A stretch of 21,970 bases of DNA from Oscillospiraceae bacterium (GTDB lineage Bacteria > Bacillota > Clostridia > UMGS1883), in contig JAFLUQ010000023.1 of assembly GCA_022508735.1 (NCBI GenBank), forward strand, positions 1 to 21,970, written 5' to 3'. Positions within the stretch are counted from its first letter, which is position 1, and each line of letters opens with the position of its first letter. This document shows, piece by piece, positions 6,390 to 14,226 of the stretch. Both the position numbers and the translations under genes were made by a program. The notes below the pieces were generated by a model. That model saw only the letters and a list, made by a program, of their open reading frames with translations. It had not been told where the DNA came from and did not search any database.

Positions 6390-6806
6390 CACCGTGTATA
6401 GTTCTACACCTTTAATTACTCCGAGATCGAGGGCCTGTTTATGGCTTTTCACCGGCAGGTCAATGCGCCCCAGTCGCTCAAGGGCCCGGCCGGTATCCTG
6501 AATAACAAGCGTATCACTGTGACCGTCAGGATAGACTGCCATTACCTTTGTGCCGACGGGATAGACCTTTAGCACAGATGCGGGAACAGCAAGAGATTTT
6601 CCGGGCACGAGCTTATCGCCTCTTACGCCATACTCACTGTTGCCGCAGATATGGTATTCTCCGTTCCAGACCTCCAGACAATAGTGACTTAAATCAAAGG
6701 TTCCTATATATTCGCCCCTGCGCGGGCAGGCGCTGATCAACACAACCAGACTAAGAATCAGGACTACAGCGCGCAATTTGCGGCTTCTTGAAATTTGCTC
6801 TCTCAA
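6384..6806 (-). CDS. 3D-domain lipoprotein
   Basis: A 140-residue predicted lipoprotein. Residues 11-26 form a hydrophobic signal ending in the lipobox ISAC, so Cys27 should be lipidated and the mature protein held on the outside of the membrane. The C-terminal part is a 3D domain, named for three conserved aspartates: VIQDTG (Asp104), RIDL (Asp116) and ALDLG (Asp127), on a double-psi barrel like that of MltA and resuscitation proteins. This suggests contact with peptidoglycan, though activity is not shown. TTG at 6806 is chosen because AGGAGGGA (6811-6818) is well spaced for it; an in-frame GTG at 6827 would precede that site and overlap the upstream gene. It is the last gene of the long leftward array. 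Confidence 0.78.
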   Translation of the reverse strand: MREQISRSRKLRAVVLILSLVVLISACPRRGEYIGTFDLSHYCLEVWNGEYHICGNSEYGVRGDKLVPGKSLAVPASVLKVYPVGTKVMAVYPDGHSDTLVIQDTGRALERLGRIDLPVKSHKQALDLGVIKGVELYTVK

Positions 6807-6816
6807 AATATCCCTC

Positions 6817-8124
6817 CTACAGTCCACGTTTTTTTAGTCCATTAACCAGCTCCACATAAAACTCACGAACGTCGAAGCCTTCTATATTCTCACGATTCAG
6901 GTCTACCATATCACCGTGGGATATTCCGCGGCGTCCCGGAGACGGCAGGAAGGTGTGTTCTCCCCAGCGGAGAGATGAGGCCGAAACAAGACCGTCATTG
7001 GGGCCGTCAAAATACTTCACAAGATTATATGTAAAACTTAGCGGAAACTTTCCGCTTGTGGCCTTTTTAAGCTCTGAGCCTACGCTTTGGCAGTATATTC
7101 CCTCTATCTCACTATCACCGCGGGCACGGCAGCTCTCAGCCGTCAGATCACGAACAGCGGAGATAAAATCCGCCTCTTCACCAAAGCCTTTTAGAGCGGA
7201 ATTATATGCCCCGGCTATTTTATCGACCAATGCGTCAGGCATTTTATTCAGCAGATAGTCAGCAAACTCACAGCCGCGATGAGGAGTATTTATAGTCGTT
7301 ATTGAAGCTATATATTCAGGGCCTATAAGCTCGGCAGCCCGGCGGCAATCCAGCCCGCCCTTTGAGTGTGCTATAATATTGACCTTGCCGCAGCCTGTAT
7401 CAGAAACGATGCTCCTGATCCGCTCTGCTATCTCAATTCCGCAGTCATTAACAGACGCCGCAGAAGGTTGATTGCCGTAATATATTTTTGCGCCGTTACG
7501 CTCAAGCTCAGCCGGTATTCTTCCCCAGTAGTTCAGAAAGCGAAAGTCTCGGAAAAACACACCGTGCACGAGCAGGATCGGGTACCTTGTGGCGCAGACC
7601 CTGCTGCCTGCACGGGCAGCGTTGAGCCGGTCCTTTTCCGTTTCAAAGTCTACCTCAGTCGAAACGGTGCGGATTATGCGGCGGAGCATGAACAGATGCA
7701 GGATCGGTATACAACCGCATACGATACCGATAACTCTATGCCTTATGCCAAGCTGAACCGACGCGCAGTAGACAGAGATCATGCCGTTCCAGAACAAAAT
7801 TGCTTCGACAGATATACATATTATCGCGCTCCATAGCCACAAGCTCCAGCTTTCAGGGAACAGGCGAAAGGCAAGCACTATGTGATACGCGAGGCTCACC
7901 GCAGCGGAAATCAGAAACGCCCTCAGACAGACTACGCCGTGACGGCATACCCTGAGCCGCAGCCTGACACGCTGGCCGACGAGCGGCAAAACATTGGCAA
8001 GCAAAAATAACGCCGCTATAAGAGCGGCGTACGGGGTGCCTCCCGTTCTCACGGGCATAAAGCAATTGGCCGCCGCCGAAACGAACACGGCGCAAATAAG
8101 CGTTATAGGGACGGTTCCTTTCAT
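6817..8124 (-). CDS. membrane-anchored alpha/beta hydrolase, lipase-like
   Basis: A 435-residue protein in two parts. Residues 1 to about 150 hold four or five hydrophobic segments (about 5-22, 31-49, 67-87, 95-115 and 130-147). Residues from about 180 form an alpha/beta hydrolase: oxyanion segment LLVHGVF (185-191), nucleophile elbow AHSKGG with Ser254, TTINTPHRG as in bacterial lipases, acid Asp377 in PNDGLVS, and His403 in ISHGD. The complete triad suggests an active esterase or lipase acting near the membrane. Its lipid substrate and the side it faces cannot be read from the sequence. ATG at 8124 follows GGAGGAAAACA; it starts 25 bases after thiN. The 3D gene's ribosome binding site overlaps its stop codon. 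Confidence 0.85.
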   Translation of the reverse strand: MKGTVPITLICAVFVSAAANCFMPVRTGGTPYAALIAALFLLANVLPLVGQRVRLRLRVCRHGVVCLRAFLISAAVSLAYHIVLAFRLFPESWSLWLWSAIICISVEAILFWNGMISVYCASVQLGIRHRVIGIVCGCIPILHLFMLRRIIRTVSTEVDFETEKDRLNAARAGSRVCATRYPILLVHGVFFRDFRFLNYWGRIPAELERNGAKIYYGNQPSAASVNDCGIEIAERIRSIVSDTGCGKVNIIAHSKGGLDCRRAAELIGPEYIASITTINTPHRGCEFADYLLNKMPDALVDKIAGAYNSALKGFGEEADFISAVRDLTAESCRARGDSEIEGIYCQSVGSELKKATSGKFPLSFTYNLVKYFDGPNDGLVSASSLRWGEHTFLPSPGRRGISHGDMVDLNRENIEGFDVREFYVELVNGLKKRGL

Positions 8125-8149
8125 TGTTTTCCTCCGCACTCCGTAAATC

Positions 8150-8767
8150 TCAGTCGTTTGCGATGTCCACCAAAAGAGCTCCGCTCTCAAAACTGATCTC
8201 GGCCTCGCCGCCCAGCAGCTCGTTGCTTATCCATATTGGGTCAACAAGTTCAATTTCGGCGTTATTCAGCGGATACTTAAAGCCTCGCAGGGTTATTCCC
8301 TTCACGGGGTATATTGGCAGCAGAGACACTGTTGTGCCTGCCTTTCCGGCGACGGTTTCTCTGTTCCCCGCGGCAAATATGAGGTTATGTCCGTCTTTTA
8401 TCGCCGCCCTCGTGCCCCTGCGGCGCAGCACCTCCAAAAGTGCAAGGTTAGCCATCACATGGTCAAGCCTCGTGCCAGTGGCGCCAAGAAAGAGCAGCTC
8501 TTTATAGCCACGCTTCTCGGCCTCCAGAGCGGCCATATATGTGTCGCTATAGTCCTTCTCACAGGGAAAAACCACTACGTTCTCTCCCTCGGGTACGGCA
8601 CCGTAGGAGTCAAAATCGCCCACTATAACATTGGGGCTCACTCCCATTTTTGCCGCGTGTCTGAGGCCGCCGTCGGCGCAGATAACGAAGTCTTCATCTC
8701 CTATCTCCGCACGGGCAGAGGAGTAGTCCTCTATGCTGCCGGCGCAGATTATTACAGCCTTACTCAT
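8150..8767 (-). CDS. thiN: thiamine pyrophosphokinase
   Basis: This enzyme transfers pyrophosphate from ATP to thiamine, making thiamine diphosphate in the cytoplasm. The 205-residue length is typical. Signature blocks appear in order: CADGGLRHA (30-38), VGDFDSYG (49-56), EKDYSDTYMA (70-79), LGATGTRLDH (94-103) and the late PLNNAEI near 166. The usual DxTD block reads DYSDT here, a conservative change. The start is ATG at 8767, where ATGAGTAA overlaps the rpe stop by 8 bases and GGTGG lies upstream. The rpe-thiN order after rsgA is common in Firmicutes. Confidence 0.93.
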   Translation of the reverse strand: MSKAVIICAGSIEDYSSARAEIGDEDFVICADGGLRHAAKMGVSPNVIVGDFDSYGAVPEGENVVVFPCEKDYSDTYMAALEAEKRGYKELLFLGATGTRLDHVMANLALLEVLRRRGTRAAIKDGHNLIFAAGNRETVAGKAGTTVSLLPIYPVKGITLRGFKYPLNNAEIELVDPIWISNELLGGEAEISFESGALLVDIAND

Positions 8768-9416
8768 GTCTGCCACCGGCCTTAAAGAGGCGCACAGCCT
8801 CATGAGGGTCGTCGGCCTTATAAACGGCGCTTCCGGCCACGATAACATTGGCTCCGGCGGAGGTTATCTCCCCGAGATTATCAAGTGTTATTCCTCCGTC
8901 CACCTGAATATCTATCGGGCGGTCGGCTATCATTTCCTTAAGGTCGGCCACCTTCTGCCTCATTGCGGGGATAAAGCTCTGGCCTCCAAAGCCGGGATTC
9001 ACAGTCATAACGAGGGCCATATCTATATCGTCAAGCACATATCTGAGAGCGCTTATGTCTGTAGCCGGGCAAAGCGCCACACCGGCCTTTTTTCCGAGCG
9101 AGCGAATGTGGCTGAGCGTGCGCTGAAGGTGCCTTGCGGCCTCGGCATGAACGGTGATAATATCCGCCCCGGCCTTAGCAAAGGCATCGATCATGCTATC
9201 CGGCTCCTCTATCATCAGGTGGCAGTCAAAAATCAGCTTTGAGCTTCCCCTGAGCGCACGAACGACCGGCGGACCGATAGTTATATTTGGCACAAAGCGG
9301 CCGTCCATAACGTCAATATGCAGATAGTCCGCCCCGGCCTCCTCCACAAGGCGCACACTGTCTCTCAGAGCGCCGTAGTCGGAGGCCAGTATTGACGGCG
9401 AAAGCTTGATATTCAT
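8760..9416 (-). CDS. rpe: ribulose-phosphate 3-epimerase
   Basis: Interconverts ribulose 5-phosphate and xylulose 5-phosphate in the pentose phosphate pathway, in the cytoplasm. It is a 218-residue TIM barrel, the standard length. Metal and catalytic positions are present: Ser8 in LSPSILASDY, His33 and Asp35 in LHIDVMDG, His66 in DCHLMIEEP, and Asp173 in QVDGGI. The phosphate loop NPGFGGQSF is at 140-148. ATG at 9416 has AAAGGGGG 6 bases upstream. The gene follows rsgA by 12 bases and overlaps thiN. Confidence 0.96.
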   Translation of the reverse strand: MNIKLSPSILASDYGALRDSVRLVEEAGADYLHIDVMDGRFVPNITIGPPVVRALRGSSKLIFDCHLMIEEPDSMIDAFAKAGADIITVHAEAARHLQRTLSHIRSLGKKAGVALCPATDISALRYVLDDIDMALVMTVNPGFGGQSFIPAMRQKVADLKEMIADRPIDIQVDGGITLDNLGEITSAGANVIVAGSAVYKADDPHEAVRLFKAGGRHE

Positions 9417-9428
9417 GGTTAACCCCCT

Positions 9429-10307
9429 TTATTTTAACTCCCACTCTTTTATATTCTTAAGTACGTCAAAAATTTCTTTATAGCTCTTCAGGCGGCTTTC
9501 AGCTATCTCACCGCTCTCCACCGCAGCCAGCACAGCGCAGCCGGGTTCGGCCACATGGTTGCAGCCCCTGAAGCGGCACTGCCCTTCGAGCCTTGCCATT
9601 TCTGGAAAGAGCATACGAAGCTCCTCTGCCCTGATATCCTCCAGCTCAAGCCGGGAAAAACCCGGTGTGTCAAAGATATATCCGCTGCCGGCTGGAATAA
9701 GCTCCACATGCCGGGTGGTATGCTTGCCGCGCTCAATTTTGCTCACGCCGCCAACGGCCAGGTCACGGCCGGTTATTAGGCTTAAGAGGCTCGATTTTCC
9801 CACACCGCTCAGTCCCGCAAAGGCGGCAGTCTTGCCGTCAATGAGCGAGAACAGTTCATCAGTTCCGCTGCCGCGTTCCGCGCAGACCGCAATAGCCTTA
9901 TAGCCCGCCCTTCGGTATGCTGAAAGGAATTTTTCTGTTTCTTCGGCAGAGACAAGATCAGTCTTGTTTATGCAGACTATTGCTTCAATGTTCCTGTGTT
10001 CGGCCACCACCAGCAGCTTGTCTGCCAGAAGATAGTCGGGCTCAGGAGTTGCCGCTGCCGAGACAGCCACGAGCACGTCTATATTTGCGACACTGGGGCG
10101 GACGAGGAAGTTCCTGCGCGGAAGTATCTTAACAACACTTCCGGTATTTTCCTCACCCACTTCCACCTCTACACGGTCGCCCACCATGGGCAGCTCGTGA
10201 GTTTTCCTGAATTTTCCGCGGGCGCGGCACTCTATAATCTCACTGCCGGTATCAACATAGTAAAAGCCGCCGATTCCTTTAATTATGGTTCCGCTTGCTG
10301 TTCTCAA
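9429..10307 (-). CDS. rsgA: ribosome small subunit-dependent GTPase A
   Basis: RsgA (YloQ/CpgA) is a circularly permuted GTPase that checks late 30S subunit assembly. In 292 residues it shows an N-terminal OB fold (about 1-70), the permuted G motifs in the order NKTD (114-117), GLSGVGKS (165-172) and DTPG (213-216), then a zinc site Cys244, Cys249, His251, Cys257. The start is TTG at 10307, overlapping the prkC stop as TTGA, with AGAGG about 10 bases upstream. RsgA is a known PrkC substrate in Bacillus subtilis, and the two genes are adjacent and coupled here. Confidence 0.96.
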   Translation of the reverse strand: MRTASGTIIKGIGGFYYVDTGSEIIECRARGKFRKTHELPMVGDRVEVEVGEENTGSVVKILPRRNFLVRPSVANIDVLVAVSAAATPEPDYLLADKLLVVAEHRNIEAIVCINKTDLVSAEETEKFLSAYRRAGYKAIAVCAERGSGTDELFSLIDGKTAAFAGLSGVGKSSLLSLITGRDLAVGGVSKIERGKHTTRHVELIPAGSGYIFDTPGFSRLELEDIRAEELRMLFPEMARLEGQCRFRGCNHVAEPGCAVLAAVESGEIAESRLKSYKEIFDVLKNIKEWELK

Positions 10308-12283
10308 TTGAAATGAACCTCTCTTGTCTCAGTGAGCACATCGTCAAAGTATATGTCTACATTTTTGACGCCACGGCTCTTCAGGCTTATACTCACCCGC
10401 CCTGTGTCTGTGTTATGCTCCTTTTCATATATAACCTGCCCGTCACAAACGAGCTTTATCGTCACCCTCGTCCTGTCCTGAGGAAGAGAGAGCCCCAGAT
10501 AGGTGGTTTTCATTTCCTGTATATCTGAGGGGTCATCAGTGACCTCGGGGCGCTGAGTGTTTTCCTCAGCTGAACTTGAACTGGCTTCGCCGGTCTCATC
10601 GCCGCCTTTTTCATCGCTCCGCCCGGATGAGCCGTCGCTGATAAATATATCCATTTTTGTGCCCTCGGGGACCTGAGTATACGCCGCATAGCCCTGATCA
10701 AACACCAGCCCGCGGACATAACTATCGTTATTATCGTGAATTACCTTTCCAACGCTAAGTCCGCTGCGTTCTATCAAAGCACGGGCCTCGGCCTCAGTCT
10801 GCCCAACTACGTTAGGCACCACAGCGTTAGCGCTGCCACGTGAAACATACAGCGTCACGCTCTCGCCGGCCGCTACACTTGTGCCGGACTCCGGCTCCTG
10901 ACGGACTATTATACCCGAGGGGAGTTTGTCACTGTTTTCCTCAAGGCGAATGACCTCTATTCCGTTATTGGTGAGGTAGCTCTCTATAGCCGTGTAGCTC
11001 TCACCCCGGTAATTGCCGAGTACAACAAGCCCCGAGCCGCTGCTGACTACTACCTTTATTTCCCGCGGGCCGCTGACGGTCTCTTCCGCTGCGGGAGTTT
11101 GAGAAATTATGGTGTCCTTTTCGGCGCTGTTGTTTTCGTAAAACTCAATACGGATGCTAAAGTCCTTATAGTCCTCGCCAAGGCGCTTAAGCTCGTCCTC
11201 TGCTTGTTCAACGGTCATTCCGTAGAGGCTCGGCACGACTATTTTCTTTTCTTCGCTATGGGTAAGAGCGCTGAGCGCCAGTGTCAGGCCTAATGCCAAG
11301 AATACCACAGCAGCCAGAGCCGAAGCCACTATAGCCACAACAGATGAGGTCTTTCTGCGCTTCTTGCGGCGCGGGGGCTCTTCTGTCTTGGTGGAACGAC
11401 GCTTAGGCTCCGAAGCTTCTTCCTCATCTGCTGTATCCGGAGCGTCGGCTATAAGAGCATCCGGATCAAGATATAGCTTCTTAAGGTCGTCAAGCACCTC
11501 TCCGGCGCTGGTGTAGCGCAGACGAACCTCCTTGCTCATGGCCTTGAGTATGATCTGCTCAATGCCCTTAGACACAGAAGGGTTAAGTTTAGATGGGGGA
11601 ACCGGATCCTCCTGAATATGTTTCATGGCCACGGCCACAGGCATGTCAGCATCAAACGGGAGCTTTCCGGTGAAAAGCTCATACATAACCACGCCAAGGG
11701 AGTATATATCGCTGCGCTGGTCTGTATAGCCGCCTCTGGCCTGTTCGGGAGAAAGATAGTGTGCACTGCCGATGGCCGTGCTGTTCATCTTTGTGGTGTT
11801 ATTATTGGCCGCGCGGGCTATACCGAAGTCCATCACCTTGAGGATTCCCTCGGTAGTTATCATGATATTCTGGGGCTTTATATCCCGGTGGATTATGTGC
11901 TTCAGGTGGGCGTGCTCCAGCGCGCGGCAGATTTGCATGGAATAATCAAGCGCTTCGCGCCTGTAAAGTCCGCCCTCCTTGCTCTTGATATATTCTTTTA
12001 ACGTCTGACCGCTGAGGAATTCCATAACAATATACTGTATCCCTTCTTCCTCACCAACGTCATATATCTGAACAATATTCTGGTGAGAAAGACTGGCAGC
12101 CGCCTGAGACTCTATATTAAAACGACGAATAAATTCTTCGTCCTCTTTGAATTCACTGTGAAGTACCTTTACGGCTACAAAGCGGTTTAGCATACGATCC
12201 TTGGCCTTATAAACATTGGCCATGCCGCCGCTGCCGACTTTTTCGAGTATTTCATATCTGTTTCCAAGCACTTTTCCGATCAT
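10304..12283 (-). CDS. prkC: PASTA-domain Ser/Thr protein kinase
   Basis: A transmembrane kinase that senses cell wall fragments or lipid II and phosphorylates cytoplasmic targets. The 659 residues break down as kinase domain 10-270 (GSGGMA loop, Lys39, HRD 132-134, DFG 152-154, threonine-rich activation loop, SPEQ), a basic juxtamembrane stretch (about 295-312), one membrane helix (about 313-338), three PASTA repeats (about 348-415, 418-484 and 487-551), an acidic Ser/Glu linker, and a C-terminal beta domain (about 590-659). That last domain has no function I can name. Second-repeat PASTA sequence is the least typical. ATG at 12283 lies 8 bases after the prpC stop, with GGTGAG between. Confidence 0.96.
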   Translation of the reverse strand: MIGKVLGNRYEILEKVGSGGMANVYKAKDRMLNRFVAVKVLHSEFKEDEEFIRRFNIESQAAASLSHQNIVQIYDVGEEEGIQYIVMEFLSGQTLKEYIKSKEGGLYRREALDYSMQICRALEHAHLKHIIHRDIKPQNIMITTEGILKVMDFGIARAANNNTTKMNSTAIGSAHYLSPEQARGGYTDQRSDIYSLGVVMYELFTGKLPFDADMPVAVAMKHIQEDPVPPSKLNPSVSKGIEQIILKAMSKEVRLRYTSAGEVLDDLKKLYLDPDALIADAPDTADEEEASEPKRRSTKTEEPPRRKKRRKTSSVVAIVASALAAVVFLALGLTLALSALTHSEEKKIVVPSLYGMTVEQAEDELKRLGEDYKDFSIRIEFYENNSAEKDTIISQTPAAEETVSGPREIKVVVSSGSGLVVLGNYRGESYTAIESYLTNNGIEVIRLEENSDKLPSGIIVRQEPESGTSVAAGESVTLYVSRGSANAVVPNVVGQTEAEARALIERSGLSVGKVIHDNNDSYVRGLVFDQGYAAYTQVPEGTKMDIFISDGSSGRSDEKGGDETGEASSSSAEENTQRPEVTDDPSDIQEMKTTYLGLSLPQDRTRVTIKLVCDGQVIYEKEHNTDTGRVSISLKSRGVKNVDIYFDDVLTETREVHFN

Positions 12284-12291
12284 ATTCTCAC

Positions 12292-13026
12292 CTACCTTCT
12301 GATTAGTATGATGGTGATGTTGTCACTTCCACCGCTATCGTTAGCAAGCTCTACAAGCCGCTTTCCCATATCTTCAAGGCTCATATTTGTGCTGAGGATA
12401 TAGGCAATGTCGATCTCTGGCACCATATTTGTGAGACCGTCGCTGCACATTAGAATTATATCGCCCTGCCGGAAGGCCGCGAGATAGGTATCGACCTGAA
12501 TGAATTCCTGCGTTCCGAGGGCGCGGGTAATAAAGTTCTTCTGGCTGTGTGTGCGGGCCTCGTCGCGGGTTATCCTGCCGCTGTCGATCATTTCTTCAAC
12601 GAGGGAGTGATCCTTCGTTATTTGATAAAGCCCTTTACCGGTGTATATGTATATCCGGCTGTCACCCACGTGACCTATATATGCCTGATCGTTGGTCACT
12701 ACGCAAACATCGCAGGTAGTGCCCATGCCACGGCATTCCTCATCTTCACGTGACTTTGCATAGACCCGCCTGTTGGCGTGATTCATGGCGGAAACAATCT
12801 TCACGAACAGGTTTCCGTCGTCCTCCCCCATAAGTTCATTAAGAGTAGCAGCTATATCTATGACGCTCTCTGCACTGGCAACTTCTCCGGCCTTGTGACC
12901 GCCCATGCCGTCGCAGAGAACGAACACCGGATGCTTGCCGTCAGTTTCGGCTCTATAGGCATCCTGATTTATATCACGAACTCTGCCAATATCGGATAAT
13001 CCAAAGTATTCCATCTTAATATCCAT
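12292..13026 (-). CDS. prpC: PP2C-family Ser/Thr protein phosphatase
   Basis: Cytoplasmic metal-dependent phosphatase that reverses PrkC phosphorylation. The 244-residue length is typical of bacterial Stp/PrpC. Conserved blocks are RDINQDAY near the N-terminus, LCDGMGGHKAGE, GHVGDSRIYI, TKDHSLVEEM, MCSDGLTNMV and SGGSDNITIIL, providing the metal-binding aspartates. ATG at 13026 has GGGCGG 7 bases upstream. A TTG at 13050 and an ATG at 13014 are alternatives, and the latter would give the more usual MEYFGLSDIG start. The leader may fold into a pseudoknot covering the ribosome binding site. The gene is coupled tightly to prkC downstream. Confidence 0.95.
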   Translation of the reverse strand: MDIKMEYFGLSDIGRVRDINQDAYRAETDGKHPVFVLCDGMGGHKAGEVASAESVIDIAATLNELMGEDDGNLFVKIVSAMNHANRRVYAKSREDEECRGMGTTCDVCVVTNDQAYIGHVGDSRIYIYTGKGLYQITKDHSLVEEMIDSGRITRDEARTHSQKNFITRALGTQEFIQVDTYLAAFRQGDIILMCSDGLTNMVPEIDIAYILSTNMSLEDMGKRLVELANDSGGSDNITIILIRR

Positions 13027-13033
13027 AGCCTTT

Positions 13034-13086
13034 CCGCCCACAAATACCAATGAAAGATATACTATCCTTATCGTGGGCGGATAAGG
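13034..13086 (-). promoter_or_regulatory. possible pseudoknot covering the prpC ribosome binding site
   Basis: In the leftward transcript, CCTTATC (13086-13080) and GATAAGG (13072-13066) form a 7-bp hairpin whose whole loop is CGCCCAC (13079-13073). That loop is perfectly complementary to GTGGGCG (13041-13035), which overlaps the GGGCGG proposed as the prpC ribosome binding site. The two helices could stack as an H-type pseudoknot or exchange as alternatives. A zero-base first connecting loop is tight, so one pair may open. It sits in the 77-base rlmN-prpC gap. Confidence 0.4.
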
Positions 13087-13103
13087 CGTATATGAATATA
13101 GAG

Positions 13104-14126
13104 TTACTCCTGCTCGGAATTTCTCAGCTGCCCGCAGGAGGCGTTTATATCGCTGCCCAATCTACGGCGCAGCGTGGCGTTTACGCCGTTTTTATTCAAA
13201 TAATCCATAAATTCCTGAGAATTTTCACGGCTGCTCCCGGTAAAATCTCTCTCCTTTACCGGATTAACAGGTATCAGATTCACATGGCAGTTCCTGCCCC
13301 TTAAAAGCTCGACAAGGGCCGCCGCACAGGACAGACTGCTGTTTTTATTCTCAGCAAGGGCGTACTCGAACGACACCCTTCTGCCTGTTTTCTTAAAATA
13401 TACATCACAGGCTCTTAGCACTCCGGCTATACTATATCGCTTTGCAACAGGCATCATCTCACGCCTGAGCTCGTCGCTGGGTGCGTGAAGGGAGATCGCA
13501 AGGCCTATAGGCATGTTCTCATCGGCAAGACGCAGTATCTTATCCTCAAGGCCGCAGGTAGAGAGTGTTATATGTCTCCAGCCGATGCCTAAGCCTTCAG
13601 GATCGTTCATGTTACGAAGGGCAGTAACAACATTATCGTAGTTATCAAGCGGTTCGCCTATGCCCATGAGCACGACATTACTGATCCTCTCGCCAACGTC
13701 CTTCTGTGCGGCTATTATCTGCCCTGCGATCTCATGCGGAGCCAAATTGCGCACAAGGCCATTCAGCGTAGAAGCGCAGAAGCCGCAGCCCATACGGCAA
13801 CCCACCTGAGTCGATATGCAAACCGACAGGCCGTGATGATAGCGCATTACAACGGTCTCCACAAGATTACCGTCCTTCAGCTCAAAGAGGTACTTCACCG
13901 TGCCGTCAATAGCTGAGGTGAGCTTTCGGCGTATCTTCGGAAGGTATATTTCCGCCTCACCGCCCAGCCCTTCCCTGAGTGTCTTGCTAAGGTTTGAACA
14001 GTCAGCAAGGCTTTCGGCTCCGGAGGCTATCCAGCGAAATAGCTGCTTGGCACGAAAGGCGCTTTCACCGTGCTCCTTAAGATATTCAGTTAAATCTGTT
14101 AGAGTAAAGTCTCCGAGGTTAGTCAT
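13104..14126 (-). CDS. rlmN: dual-specificity 23S rRNA/tRNA adenine-C2 methyltransferase
   Basis: A radical SAM enzyme that makes 2-methyladenosine at 23S rRNA A2503 and at A37 of some tRNAs. The 340 residues have an N-terminal helical domain (LTEYLKEHG...FRAKQLFRWI), then the iron-sulfur motif C110-x3-C114-x2-C117 in GCRMGCGFC, GIGEPLDNYDN, TLSTCG and SLHAPSDELR. The C-terminal catalytic cysteine is Cys331 in NASCGQLR. ATG at 14126 has AGGTGA just upstream, shared with the stop of a possible 31-codon ORF. The gap to prpC holds the pseudoknot candidate. Confidence 0.96.
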   Translation of the reverse strand: MTNLGDFTLTDLTEYLKEHGESAFRAKQLFRWIASGAESLADCSNLSKTLREGLGGEAEIYLPKIRRKLTSAIDGTVKYLFELKDGNLVETVVMRYHHGLSVCISTQVGCRMGCGFCASTLNGLVRNLAPHEIAGQIIAAQKDVGERISNVVLMGIGEPLDNYDNVVTALRNMNDPEGLGIGWRHITLSTCGLEDKILRLADENMPIGLAISLHAPSDELRREMMPVAKRYSIAGVLRACDVYFKKTGRRVSFEYALAENKNSSLSCAAALVELLRGRNCHVNLIPVNPVKERDFTGSSRENSQEFMDYLNKNGVNATLRRRLGSDINASCGQLRNSEQE

Positions 14127-14130
14127 GTGG

Positions 14131-14226
14131 TCACCTATTTAACACGCTCAAATACGGCAGGCCATTCGGCCTATTTCCCGCGCACCGAACAGTGCAGTAA
14201 ATGGCGTCGCCGCCCGCGGTATTCAT
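14131..14226 (-). CDS. possible 31-residue peptide between rsmB and rlmN
   Basis: This short ORF begins at an ATG overlapping the rsmB stop (TGATG) and ends at a TGA inside the rlmN ribosome binding site (AGGTGA), filling the gap almost exactly. The peptide begins MNTAGGDAIYC, has two cysteines in a CTVRC motif, and ends PYLSVLNR. It has no strong ribosome binding site of its own, so reinitiation after rsmB would be needed. The stretch also has self-complementary pieces (GGCC...GGCC, GCAC...GTGC), so it could instead be structured untranslated RNA. I do not recognise the peptide. Confidence 0.35.
   Translation of the reverse strand: MNTAGGDAIYCTVRCAGNRPNGLPYLSVLNR

Noticed and set aside
6825..6827. 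GTG as the start of the 3D lipoprotein
   Set aside because: It precedes the AGGAGGGA ribosome binding site and overlaps the upstream gene; the TTG at 6806 is correctly spaced.
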